A DNA stretch of 64,000 nucleotides. Origin: Calycina herbarum. Taxonomy: Eukaryota; Ascomycota; Leotiomycetes; Helotiales; Pezizellaceae. A model generated the notes under the pieces. It made no database searches. It saw nothing but the letters and a program-made list of their open reading frames with translations, and was not told the origin of the DNA. The stretch covers positions 16,985 through 80,984 of the forward strand of contig LLEY01000227.1 in NCBI GenBank assembly GCA_001414485.1. Direction: 5' to 3'. This document shows, piece after piece, positions 12,035-23,244 of the stretch (the stretch's first letter is position 1; each line of letters opens with the position of its first letter). The position numbers and the translations under genes are program-made.

Positions 12035-12909
12035 GAGGGCTGAAGCTGAAGTGGAGAGTACTAGTTGCTGGATGTGAGAGTTGAGAGGAAAGCGGAGGGA
12101 GAAGAAGCGAGCATGATTTCGAGGAAAGAATCTGGGGCCCCGGGGCGGTATTTGTATGTGAGCATAAGATGAGCTGCATGTCAGGGTGCATCGGTCGTGG
12201 TCTGGGGGAGGCACGGAGAAGAAGGGGGACGGGACGAGTAATCGAGGTCGAGATCGCGTAGTGGGAGGGAGCGTGAGTGTGAGTATGTGAGTATGTGAGT
12301 GAGAGTGAGTGAGTGAGTGAGTGAGGTCGTTGATAAACACCCCGGGGGGGGGGGGGGGGAGATCCAGAGTTGTGGTTGCGGGGTCTAGCGCGACATGCGA
12401 CCCATGCACTCCGTAAGGGCAAGGACTGTACCGTATGTACAGAAGGTTAAGTTGCCGCGGACAGGTCTGGACACAGGGGTGCGGGGTTACAGTGGAGTGC
12501 GGGCTACTGGAGCGGGGAATCCTTCCATCATCCACGTCGCTGGGCAGGACGACAGTACTTCCGTACAGTACTGTACGCACCTGACCTTACCTTGGGAACA
12601 GTATATAAAGACCCGACATTCCGACCTTCCGTCAATCCGACACCCCAACGACTGGCACCGGCACCTGCACCTGGATTCCATATCACACAACAACACCACG
12701 CAATTCAACAAATCATAGCACAGCAACAGCATACTGTAGCACAACCGTCCCCATCCCCATCCCCATCACATTACTTTGGCTCCCCTGTCGCATGCCACCG
12801 ACCGCCGCAACCCTCTCCCCCTCCGTCTCCCTCTCCCCCTTTTCCCCTTCCCCCTCCCTCCTTCCCCATCTTCTCGTGGCGGCTCAAGCTGATACTACCC
12901 CTCCTCGTC
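12035..12909. promoter_or_regulatory. Shared divergent promoter of the transporter and Zn2Cys6 regulator
   Basis: Contains a GTGAGT/GTATGTGAGT microsatellite (about 12271-12325), a run of 16 G (12344-12359), a perfect 14-bp palindrome GTACAGTACTGTAC (12563-12576), a TATA-like TATATAAAG (12602-12610) facing the regulator, and a C/T-rich leader (12746-12870). An upstream ATG at 12792 opens a frame that overlaps the regulator's start out of frame. It could damp translation unless the leader is spliced. Confidence 0.6.
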
Positions 12910-15379
12910 ATGGAGGGAGGCGAGAGACAAGGCCATCTCCCAGCCAGAAAGCGACCCCGAGACTCCGACATGGCGGGAGACATGATGTTGGATATGGCGC
13001 AGGGGACCCATCTGCCCAACGACGCCGAACTGGACGAGAGCCAGCGCCAGATCCCGCAGCAGCAGACTCACCAGTCCCGCTTTCACCCTGCCGACTATCC
13101 GAGAAAACGAGTCTCGGTCGCCTGTGAGGTTTGTCGACTGCGCAAAACGCGATGTGATGCCACCCAGCCCAGCTGCTCGTTCTGTGCCAACCTGGGAGTT
13201 ATATGTGTCTACCGCAAGCCTAGTCACAACACCACCCCAACGTAAGTGAAAGAACCTTTCTTCCTCGTCTTCAGTTCCAAGAATTGGACTTGTCCCAAGT
13301 CCCTTTGGGGATTCCTAGCGGCCCAGGTTGAATCTTCTTGTGATCAGCACAAAACCAAGCTTGAGCTGGCCAGGCTTGGAGGAGATGCAGCAGCGCGAGA
13401 GTCCAGATTGAGGGCTGGTAATTCAAGGGTATCCTCGCCCATGACCAGTCATTATGTTGATGATGATGTTGTTGTGACGGGGCTGTTACCGCTCCGGCTA
13501 CTGGTACTGCAACCCGGAGGCCCAGTGCGAGCAGGCAACTGCCCTGGTAAACGAGTCAACTAACCTGTATCCCACAGGCAGAGTAAGCAGCAAGCCAGCT
13601 TGCCCAGTTCGCGGTCAGAGCTGTTGTCACTATTGGAGAGGGTACGAATTGCCCTGCAAACTGTGCCCATTGGCAGCGATGCGGCAAGTTCTCCATTCAG
13701 CAGCTCACCCAAGTCACAAGTCGACCAAACGCAACGAAGGTTATCGACGAACACACCAGTCGAAGATTTATCTCCTGAGTATCTTACAAGCTCTTGCGAC
13801 AGTCCCTTTATTGGCACGACTCTGCGTGGACTTGTGCGAATGACCCGACAGCCATGTGCACCATACTTGACACCAATGCTGCACGAGGATGGCGAGGCCT
13901 ATCTGGAACAAGAATTCATTTACGAAGCTATCCTCTTCCGTAAAGGTCCAGTCTCAAAGCCCTTACCGGTCGACTTCAGCTTTAAAACCAGTTGGAAATA
14001 CCAACAATCCTTCGTACAGCATATTCTTGCCTGGTTTCCACTTTTTGACCAAGAGTTCTGTGCTCAACTGACGAAAGACGTGGTTAATAATAACCTAGAT
14101 CCTAAGAGCGCATCTACAAGCCTGGTGCTATTTATCTTTGCTTTGGGTGCTTTCACAAGAGCTCAAGATACCCTTGATTTACAGTCTATAGAGCAAACGC
14201 CTGGATTGGATTATTTTCAGGCTGGGTCTCAGTATCTCAGTTTTCTCTCCGGTGGGACGTGCTCTGTCACAATAGCACACTGTTACATTCTCAAATCGTA
14301 AGCCACGCATCCCAATGGTCTCATCGAATGGGAAGTCTAGAAGAAAGTTTCTTTCTAATGTTACAGACTATATCTTCTCCTCTGTCTCCGCCACCTAGCC
14401 GCCTTTGATGCCATCCACCACAGTTCCACCATCATCGTACGTCTGCTATCTTTGACAACTCGCCTCGAAGACGATCAAGTATTTCGCGAGTCCTGTCACC
14501 GTATATATTGGATCTGTTACATCGTTGAACACGAGATCAGAAGCTGCTTGTACACCGGTACACAGCTCCTGCAACCTTTCCGCGGATTCATGCCCCTACT
14601 GCTATCCGACGATCACGAGCCAGGGTTTTTCTGGTTTTTGAGTGAGATTGCCTTGCGGCAAATTTTCATCAATGGGCTCTGTGGCATTGGACACGATGGG
14701 AGGACGATATATGCGCCTCGGGTCTCTCAAGAGCTCTTATCTCAGCTACAGCAGTGGTATTTGCATCTCCACCCCAGTGTGAAGTTCAGTTTGGGTACGG
14801 AACCCTTATTGGACATCCAGAAAGCCTTTTTGAGATCGCAATACTATGCTGCTTTATTTCAGATATACTGGCCTTATGTGGTACAATTCTTGACTTGTCC
14901 ACCGGAAGCTCCAGATGATCCGGAGACAACGATAATCTTAGAAGCGATCAAGAAGGCCATTGATTGGGCCGTCATGTATCTGAACTCCGTAGAGTCTCTC
15001 TTACAGGATCGTTTTATAATGATTTTTACAGCGCAAAACTGGTGAGCTTGATTATTTCCGTTTTCAACCTCCACACTCCTGCATCGTTTTGCCACACTGG
15101 CTACCATCGTTATTACTGACCCGTAAACTACTCGAAACTAGCTCATACGCCTTGTCAATGGCATTATTGTGTATTTTTGACGCCCCTGGTATCCTTCCCC
15201 TACATGATGTGGGGTCAACGATGGGCGCAATCCACCGCGCTCGACAAATGATGGAGCCCTGGGCCAAAGTCGACAACATCGTCAGGGCGAACATGACCAG
15301 GTTAAATGGATTGATGCACTTGAAGGGTGTCTTTCCTCGGGAAACGCAGGGAAACGTGGATGTACTTAATACAAGCTAA
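12910..15379 (+). CDS. Zn2Cys6 fungal transcription factor
   Basis: Nuclear DNA-binding regulator, about 654 residues, from four exons: 12910-13241, 13578-14297, 14367-15041, 15142-15379 (1965 bases, a multiple of three). Near residues 70-100 lies a complete binuclear zinc cluster with the canonical spacing C-x2-C-x6-C-x6-C-x2-C-x6-C (CEVCRLRKTRC...CSFCANLGVIC). The middle and C-terminal parts resemble the fungal-specific transcription factor domain (YLLLCLRHLAAFDA, then RIYWICYIVEHEIRS, a typical helical motif). ATG 12910 is preferred because upstream in-frame sequence is low-complexity Pro/Ser/Gln that belongs to the C/T-rich leader. The first intron is long for a fungus (336 bases). Placement opposite a sugar transporter makes it the likely pathway-specific activator of this cluster. 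It appears intact. Confidence 0.9.
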
Positions 15380-16490
15380 ATGCATGATGTTAACACTCAT
15401 GACTCGTGAATGCAGCAGTGGTCAAACCATCGTATCATGCTAGGATTCATTCCTTCCTGTACTCTTCCCCAACTTTTGGACGCAATACGTTCATTGACCG
15501 AATGATTATGCGGACTGAAATCCACTTTACCAAAAGCCGTCCGACTAACCGTACATAAGATCAGCTCCCGTTCTAAGAACTACAAAGGCAATACTCCCGT
15601 CAAGAAAGACACAGATGGGTTGGGAGACGCCGCGCCCTACTCTCTCACATCAATGACTGATATCAGAGGCTTTGTGAGGTTCTAGTTTCTTGCCCCAAAC
15701 TTCCAAGTCAGCCGCATAGACCGGTGGCTTGGTTCCCCGCACTTACTGCCGGGAAGGAGCTGGGGGGGCATGTGGACAAGGGTGGCAATCGCTGGGCATG
15801 TTCGGAGTGTCGGCTCAAGAGCAGCTGGAAAAAGAGCCCGACACTCCGAGCAGAATTGTCGACTTGGGTAAGCGAGGTCTCCTGTCCATTTCAGCTTCTC
15901 CCCCATGACCTCGTCAACCTAAGAAACGCTACGCCGCCGAGATTTCCGAGAGAGGTATAGGGTGTTGTCGATGGCTGATGGGACCTCATCATGTGGGCTT
16001 CATACATGACTTTTATTGAGCTAGATTATCTTACTATGTACATTCAAGCTCGACAGAGTACGACGATTACTAGTGTTTCAATCAACTGCACGCAAGTCAC
16101 AGGCACGAGAGTCATGGGCCTTTACTTGGTGAGCTACTCGGGCCCTCTTCAGCATTTCGGCTATCATCAGATTGTCTGGAGCACAAACTATAGTGCAGCC
16201 GCGGAATTCGCACACAAGAAACATAAGGTATCAATGAGCGGAGTCTAGCCGAGCCGACTGCCTAGTCCCGGAATATATCCGTTGGTTGATGTTCAGAGTT
16301 ATCTCCACGTACAGTAAATCGGCAGATGGTACATATCTCTGCTAATTACGAAGAACTCGGTATTTCACTAGACGATCAATCTCGTATAAATCTCCGAACC
16401 GTTGGAGAATTCGGCCGATACTGACTGTACTTCACCAAACTTTACAATATACTTCCTCCAGCAACGGCTATTATACTGTGCCTGCCCAAC
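15380..16490. other. Intergenic region with a candidate regulator site
   Basis: No gene recognised; short open frames have no family features. The only structured element is the inverted repeat at 15802-15849. It includes the promoter and leader of the oxidoreductase starting at 16491. Confidence 0.55.
15802..15849. promoter_or_regulatory. 12-bp inverted repeat with CGG...CCG ends
   Basis: TCGGAGTGTCGG (15802-15813) and its exact reverse complement CCGACACTCCGA (15838-15849) are separated by 24 bases. Each arm holds CGG triplets, the half-site of Zn2Cys6 dimers. It sits ~640 bases upstream of an oxidoreductase gene in a cluster with its own Zn2Cys6 factor, so it could be an operator. A stem-loop or small mobile remnant is the alternative. 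Confidence 0.45.
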
Positions 16491-17712
16491 ATGACGATTG
16501 GCATTGCTTTGATAGGTGCTGGTATCTTCGCTTCTGAACGTGAGTGACGAGTTTGTGCCTGCATGGCGATTCTCACCGTTGGATGGACAACACAAAGTAA
16601 CACGCTGTACAGAACATATACCAGCCATCAAAGCCTGCGCATCACTTTCGCTCAAAGCTATCTATTCAAGATCTCAAAGCTCAGCAGAGACACTGCTCAA
16701 AGATGTAGATGCAGATGTGGAAGCCTATTACGACACCACGGATGACCCATCTCGCAGCCTTGATGCCATGCTCAAACGTACTGACATCTCGGCTGTGATC
16801 ATTGCGCTTCCCATCCTCGTCCAGCCCAGCGTCATCCGCAAAGCTATAGCAGCAGGCAAGCATGTCCTGAGCGAGAAACCCATTGCCAAGGATACTTCAA
16901 CCGCACAGGATTTGCTGGCTTTCTATCAGCCCTACGTGAGGAATGTGACGTGGGCGGTGGGAGAGAACTTCCGGGTTTGGCCTTCCATTACTAAAGCATT
17001 CGAGATACTGGCAGCGTCCAAAGCGCAGCTCGTCACTTTTAGCGTCAATTTCTCTACCATGGTTGATCCCAAAGACAAATATTTTCAGACTAAGTGGTGC
17101 GCTTCCATCTACACGTTCCCAAAGAACCTGCCTTTATAGGATTAGGGTCTAGAAGATATTTAAGACACTCATTGACGTCTTCCTAGGCGTGCTACTCCCG
17201 GTTATCAAGGTGGGTTTCTTCTCGACGGCGGAATTCATTTCGTAGCCATCTTACGATACCTTCTCAGCGCATTGGGGCAGAGAGTAACTAATATCTCCGC
17301 TTACACCGCGTTGCTACAAGAAAGGCTCCCGCCCGTTGACACAATCCACGCTATTCTAGAGGCGTCGGCAGGACAGAAGGGGACCTTCAGCATCTCCTTC
17401 GGGACCGAGTTCAAGAGCGCCTTCGACATCAGCATCGTCACGGACAGATGCAGCGTCCGTATTGAGCCAACCGGGATCACGACAGTGACGAAGGATCCGG
17501 CGGGAGATCAGCAAGAATCCAAAGACGAGATCCCGATGACGATGGGTGTCATGGAAGAGGTGGCGCTCTTTTCCAAGGCGCTCGAGGGCGGAGAGTTGGA
17601 TTTGAGGATATCCCCCACAGAGGCATTGGCTGATCTGCAATTCCTCGAGGCCATGCTGCGATCGGGGGAAAATGGAGGAGTGGTTCATAAGCTTGATTTA
17701 GAGCAGATGTAA
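16491..17712 (+). CDS. Gfo/Idh/MocA family NAD(P)-dependent oxidoreductase
   Basis: Predicted cytosolic sugar or cyclitol dehydrogenase of the glucose-fructose oxidoreductase/inositol dehydrogenase family. It has 352 residues from exons 16491-16539, 16613-17096 and 17187-17712 (1059 bases, in frame). The Rossmann start reads MTIGIALIGAGIFASE with the Gly-x-Gly-x-x-Ala dinucleotide loop. VIIALP precedes the conserved LSEKPIAKD, whose Lys is the usual catalytic-site Lys. The C-terminal alpha/beta domain contains GGFLLDGGIHFVA with the conserved Asp and His. Length is normal and no lesion was found. The donor of intron 2 (GTGCGC) is weak but restores the frame and family sequence. Substrate is unknown; the neighbouring transporter and beta-glucosidase suggest oxidation of a sugar or glycoside. 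Confidence 0.88.
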
Positions 17713-18979
17713 TGGACCTGGCTCTCCTAGGTTATTCATTCTCACTACATTTTGTAAGGGATAGGGATTACATATTATGACAATAAGAATAAGAATGTGT
17801 AATGTTCTGGACTAGCCTGTCGCAGAGAGACAAGGCGAGTATTGGTTAGTATTGTCAAGCAAAGCATCAGGTATCAGGACCGGTTTTTCGATAAGAACTA
17901 GACTACCTAAAAATTTCAATCATCTGATTTAGCACTAGAAATACACAACAAATGTACAGTTTATTTTGAATTACACTGTAGTAAGATAGTTTAACTCGGT
18001 TTGGTTTAGCCTAGTTGAACCATGCCAAAGCAGTCTAACCTGGTCGTGTAGAGTATGAACTGATCAAGCAAATTATGAAATGTTTAGATTCTGATTTAGT
18101 CTAGTCTTATCTCACAGTCTGAGGCAGCCAGTCTGAAATCTAGCCAAAATACCAGTGCCTGTTTTACTTAGATACAGGTAGGTTATACAGTCTCTCTATC
18201 TTTTGGGTAGACGTCCCTGGCAAAGCCATATCTATAATCACAAGAGACTCCGGGGCCCCGGACCGAGACTCCGAGCCATAGTTAAAAGAAGAGAGGAAAT
18301 AACTATTGGTCGGCAGCACTTGGAGAATTTTTGAACCGAGTCCCAGCTCCGGTTCAAGCGCTCAAGGTGCAACTGGTACTTGCTCCATGAATGGAAACGT
18401 TACTCGAAATAGCAACAAATAGCACAAGTTGCAAAGTCACCTAAATATCTGGTAATAATTAGATGGGCCTGGGTACTTCTAAACTTTGCCCCACCTGTTT
18501 GAAACATTAATCAGCTGAATGTTAGAGAGAGCTCAGTCCCCATAAATGAGTCCGGTGGCGTGGAGCCGATACTCCCCGATAACCGGCCCGCCCAGTTTTA
18601 TTATGTCATTTACTTATCGGCGGTACAGAGATCAGCGCCTTACCTTTTTACCAAAGTGGAATTCAGATCCGAGGAGGATTCTGGGTCTTCATGGTGGGAT
18701 ATAGTTAGGAACCCTTCCTAACTCCTGACCACTGTCGAACTTTGAGTCTGTACTTACGCCTAACCCTTAATAGAGCGAGTCAAGTGCGGTAGTTATCATA
18801 GAACCTTTGGCGCAGCTTTCCCATACATATTGATAGCTTGGAAGCACGAGGCGTCGTACACAAGGTACTTAACCCTCGTGATTGGAGATTTAGCATTTGA
18901 TATCAGATTTCTAACTGTACAGATCTCTTGATTCCTTGATCAATCATATTGCATCCCGATCTTTAAAGGACTTCTTGCC
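17713..18979. other. Intergenic region before the GH3 pseudogene
   Basis: No coding sequence recognised. 17930-18190 is rich in GTCTAG/CAGTCT/AGTCTG motifs, resembling the stretch at 9770-9830 and 26840-26875. A perfect palindrome TCCGGGGCCCCGGA lies at 18249-18262, and CGG-containing elements (CCGATAACCGG near 18575) occur closer to the GH3 start. Confidence 0.5.
18249..18262. promoter_or_regulatory. 14-bp perfect palindrome TCCGGGGCCCCGGA
   Basis: Self-complementary, GC-only core flanked by ordinary sequence, ~720 bases upstream of the GH3 start. It contains CGG and CCG half-sites and may be a Zn2Cys6 site. Function is inferred from composition only. Confidence 0.3.
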
Positions 18980-21700
18980 ATGGCTCAATTAAATGTTGAC
19001 CAGTTGATCAAGGACTTGACTACTCTCGAAAAGATTAGTCTTCTAGCCGGTAAGTCTTCCAACCATCTTGAAACAATTCATGGATAACAAAGGTGCACGA
19101 AATTCTTACTTCTATCAGGCGAGGACTGGTGGCACACTGTACCAATTCCACGTTTAGGGATACCTAGTATTCGCGTTTCTGACGGTCCCAATGGTGTACG
19201 AGGTACACGCTTCTTTAATGGAGTCAAATCGGGATGTTTCCCGTGTGGTACGGCTCTGGGCGCAACCTGGAACACTGAAATCCTGGAAGAGGCGGGCAAC
19301 TTCATGGCCGAAGAAGCAAAAGCCAAAGGAGCTCACGTCATACTAGGACCAAATGTGAACATGCAGCGTGGTCCGCTTGGAGGAAGAGGATTCGAATCGT
19401 TCTCAGAGGATCCCCTGTTGTCAGGCAGCTGTCATAAACGGTATGCAGTCGAACAAGATTGCTGCGACTATCAAACACTACACGGGTAATGACCAGGAGC
19501 ATGAGCGAATGGCAGCCAACTCTGTCATTTCGAATCGTGCTCTTAGAGAGATATATCTCCTTCCCTTTCAGATCGCAGTCCGCGATTCACAACCTGCAGC
19601 TTTCATGACGGCCTACAACAAAGTGAACGGACCGCCCGCTAGTGAGAGTCCTTTTCTGCTGCAGGATATTTTGAGAGGGGAATGGGGTTGGAGCGGGCTC
19701 GTGATGTCCGACTGGTAGGGTTTTTCTTTGAATCCTGACATCCTAGATTTCAGCTAAAACGGATCAGGTATGGAACTTACTCGACCTCTGGAGCGGTCAA
19801 TGATGGACTCGACCTGGAGATGCCAGGACCTACCAGATGGCGAGGGGACATTCTAAACCATGCTATCCTTACCAAGAACGTAACCATGAAGACTTTGAAT
19901 GAGCGTGTGAAGGCAGTGCTGAATTTGATCAACTGGACAAAGGATGCTCATATTGCAGATCGCGCTCCCGAGACAACAGATAACAACACGCAAGAAACAT
20001 CAGCATTCATGCGAAAATTAGCTTCAGAGGCAGTGGTCCTCATGAAGAATGAGAACAATATCCTCCCTCTAAAGAAAAACAAAGTGGTGGGTGTTCTGTC
20101 GCTGAATGACTTGGCTGTAAAACTGAAAACTAATTTATCAGACAGCAATCATAGGACCAGGTGCGAAGACGGCTATCTATTGTGGTGGTGGCTCTGCCGA
20201 ACTTCCCGCTTACTATACCGTCACACCTTTCGATAGCTTCTCTCAAATACTTGATGAAAAGAACATCAAATATTGCAAAGGAGCAGATGACCACAAGGCC
20301 CTCCCTTCGCTAAAAATGACAACCACAGACGGTCAGCCGGGTTTGTTTTCAAAGCCTACAACGAACCCCCATCAGTTCCCGGCAGAGCATCGGTGGATCG
20401 TGTAGTTCTAACGAACACGAACATCTTTCTTGCTGATTATGTCAATCCCGAGATCAAGAATCCACTCTTCTATGCTATCTTGGAAGGCGAGTTTACCGCG
20501 GAACACACTGGTGAATTCAAGTTTGGGCTATCTGTGTACGGAACCGCAAAGCTTTTCGTTGATGGAGAGCTAGTCATTGACAATGAAACAGCTCAAAGGA
20601 GCGGCGACTTCTTCATGGGCTCAGGGACTATCGAAGAGACCGGGATCCGTAAGGTCGAAGCCGGTCAAAAATACTCTATCAAGGTCGAGTTTGCTAGTGC
20701 ACCTGCTACGAAGATCAAGAAAGATGTCATTGCATTCGGTGGCGGTGGTGTACGAATTGGTGGAACACCAGTGATCGATCCTAAGGAGGAGATTGAGAAG
20801 GCTGTCCTGGCTGCCAAATCTGCAGACCAGGTAATTCTTTGCGTTGGCCGTAACGTAAGTATTATTGAACCGACCCAACGACCCGGAGACTCGGCTAATA
20901 TTCGACTCTAGTCCGACTGGGAATCAGAAGGCCATGACCGTGAGACAATGGCTCTCCCACTTAACCTAGACGATTTAGTCACTGCTGTTATCGAAGCAAA
21001 TTCGAACACTGTGGTTGTAGTACAGGCCGGAACTCCCATTAGTATGCCGTGGTTATCTTCAGCAAATGCTCTTGTGCATGCGTGGTATGGAGGAAATGAG
21101 ACCGGGAATGCTATTGCGGATGTCGTCTTTGGGTTGGTTAACCCCTCAGCAAAACTTCCTCTGACATTCCCCGTGACAGTCGAGGACAATCCGACCTTCT
21201 TGAACTTCAGGTCCGAGAGAGGTCGAGTTCTCTATGGTGAAGATATCTACATCGGCTACCGTTATTACGAGCGTCTCCGCAAGGCCGTTGCTTTCCCCTT
21301 CGGCCACGGTCTCTCATACACCTCATTCGCATTTTCAAATCTTGAGGTATCAGTAGATGAAGAAAAGGATGACCTTCTTGTGTCCGTGACGCTGTCCAAT
21401 ACAGGCTCATGTGATGGTGCGGAAGTCGTCCAGGTATACATTCAGCACATATCTCCTGCTATCAGCAGACCAGTCAAGGAGCTTAAGGGTTTCAAGAAAG
21501 TCACACTCAAAAAGGGTGAGCATTGTAAAGTTAATGTATCAGTGCAACTCAAGTACGCCACGAGTTACTGGGATGAGCTGGATGATCAATGGGTCAGTGA
21601 GGAAGGCAAATACAAAGTTCTGGTTGGAAGTAGCAGTGATAAGATTGAGGCTGAAGGTAGCTTTGATGTTAATGACACCAAAGTTTGGAGAGGATTGTGA
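18980..21700 (+). pseudogene. GH3 beta-glucosidase with PA14 domain, two frameshifts
   Basis: A GH3 enzyme would remove terminal glucose from beta-glucosides. Exons read 18980-19049, 19119-19714, 19768-20090, 20146-20854 and 20912-21700, about 829 codons, the usual size of PA14-containing fungal GH3. Visible marks are [34 protein letters not shown], the nucleophile motif VMSDW at the end of exon 2, DGLDLEMPGP, the PA14 region (EGEFTAEHTGEFKFGLSVYG), the GH3 C-terminal domain (VWAGTP-type VVVQAGTPI, WYGGNETGNA) and a fibronectin III tail (FPFGHGLSYTSF). Two lesions break it. Near 19421-19430 the frame jumps between SEDPLLSG and AAVINGMQ, as if 2+3n bases were lost. Near 20343 one base is missing between GQPG and VFKAYNEPP. 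The donor of intron 3 is weak. Recent inactivation or two assembly errors could explain it. Confidence 0.85.
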
Positions 21701-21986
21701 ATAATAGTCATCACTGACCGTTCGGTTGTAAGACCGTTCCGGGAGGAGCTTAAATCAGCTCGAGAGAACCTTAATCGCAATCAACTGCCAAATTTACAAA
21801 TTCAGATTAGCTATGGTCAAATTGTGATTGTTGTATTTCAGAATTATTAATCAGAGTTACTGTTGCCGAAGCTCTTTGACCATTTATTGTATACTTTCAA
21901 GAATATGCCAAGTGACTGGAATGAAAACTGCAGCCACGATCTAGCGTACAAGTTCAATCATAGGATGGATGATCTTTCCACAAAGC

Positions 21987-23244
21987 TCAGCTAATGTGTC
22001 CAATTTCCCAATCATCAACAGGGTATTTTGCTCCTCCCTGTTTTCGGACACCATCCATTAAACGCATTGTCAAAAGAGTCCGTTCTAATGGCAATCTTTC
22101 ATTTTCAAGTCTACCAGCTTTGATATTCAACGCCACGGCATCAGCCTCGTAGAAGAAACCATGTCCTTCGTGCTCAAAAAGAATTTGTCTCCATCTCCCT
22201 ACCCTTGCGGGTAATGATCAACTCCTCTGGTAGCAAAGCCGCAGGGCCTTGAACGGTAATAGACCCCTTGATACCTTCGATACGACAAAACTCCTCGCTT
22301 GTTTAGTAGGATAGGGAACATGTGCAAATGCCGTGACTGCGTTTTGTGGGATAATAGAGAATGACAGAGGCTGCTAAATCCACTCCCTCGTAAAATGTCA
22401 TGGCCGAAGATACGGTGGGGATTTTCGCTTCGTTACCTACTTTGCTGTCCAACGCCATCATAGCCCAGGTGAGACTATAGATTCCAACGTCTAGTAGTGA
22501 TCCCGCATCGAGAGCCGCATTTCGAAGACGAGACTCGGGTTTCTGGTTCGGAATGTCCATTTCCAAACTGAAATCAGCAAACACCCGTTGCACATCCCCA
22601 ACCACCCTTTCGGAGTGAATCAAACGCAGCAATTGGGAGGAAACGCGTCCATACGGCTAAAAAGATATGTCAGATCAAAACCGTGCTTCACTGAGGACTC
22701 AGGGTGTCTTTTACTTCCATGACGAAGATGCCATTCGCTTTTGCAGCCGCAATTACTTCTTCAGCTTCTTTGGCGTTCATCCTAAAGGGCTTCTAGCACA
22801 GCACGTGCTTACCATTATTGATGACAACCAGGCATTGAGCGTTGTGGAAGGCGTGAGAGGTAGCAATATAGATAACAACGACTTCAGGGTCCGCACTCAC
22901 GGCGTCATACGACTCGTAGATATTGATTGCGGTGGCATCGATCGATGGAAGGTGTTGGTCGATAAAATTTTCCGCTTTTGCCCTTGATGAACACCCGATA
23001 GCTTTGACCACATGTTTTGCTTGAGCGCCTTCTCGTGGTAGAATAATGTCAGGCACGAAGCATGCGGATATTGCGCCAGTACCTATTTAGAAGTCTCTAG
23101 CATCAGTGCGACATTCGAACAATTAATCTCAGGAAAGTGTTCCAGGTAATCGCTTCTCGGCGGATGGTAGATAATTCAATCTCAATTGGGATCAGACTGA
23201 CCGAGAATACCCCATCTCAGCTCTGGTAAATCAATAGAGGTCAT
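21987..23244 (-). pseudogene. Gfo/Idh/MocA dehydrogenase (dihydrodiol/xylose dehydrogenase type), decayed
   Basis: Start at 23244 reads MTSIDLPELRWGILG, and splicing 23202 to 23082 gives TGAISACFVPDI, the Rossmann opening typical of NADP-dependent D-xylose/dihydrodiol dehydrogenases. The protein continues VVVIYIATSHAFHN and NNGKHVLC, where the expected Glu of the Glu-Lys-Pro catalytic motif is a TAG stop (22793-22795). Downstream pieces are recognisable in changing frames: RMNAKEAEEVIAAAK, VWTRFLPIA, a shift, RLIHSERVVGDVQRVFADF, DVGIYSLTWAMMAL, a TAA stop at 22303-22305 where Gln is expected, EGIKGSITVQGPA, another shift, and FEHEGHGFFYEADAV to a TGA at 21987. At least two stops and two frameshifts show a dead gene. 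It is convergent with the GH3 pseudogene. Confidence 0.85.

Noticed and set aside
11657..12580. Minus-strand frame of 307 codons across the transporter start
   Set aside because: It reads through the promoter microsatellites and intron 1. Only its last part coincides with exon 1 and exon 2 of the transporter in mixed frames, and the real start is MTASTPDMDY at 12034.
12592..12909. Upstream extension of the Zn2Cys6 frame (Pro/Ser/Gln-rich)
   Set aside because: No ATG at the frame's beginning, a TATA-like box lies at its start, and the C/T-rich sequence is typical of a leader. ATG 12910 fits better.
12792..13127. 111-codon plus frame overlapping the regulator
   Set aside because: Low-complexity, shifted relative to the zinc cluster; at most an upstream ORF, not a separate gene.
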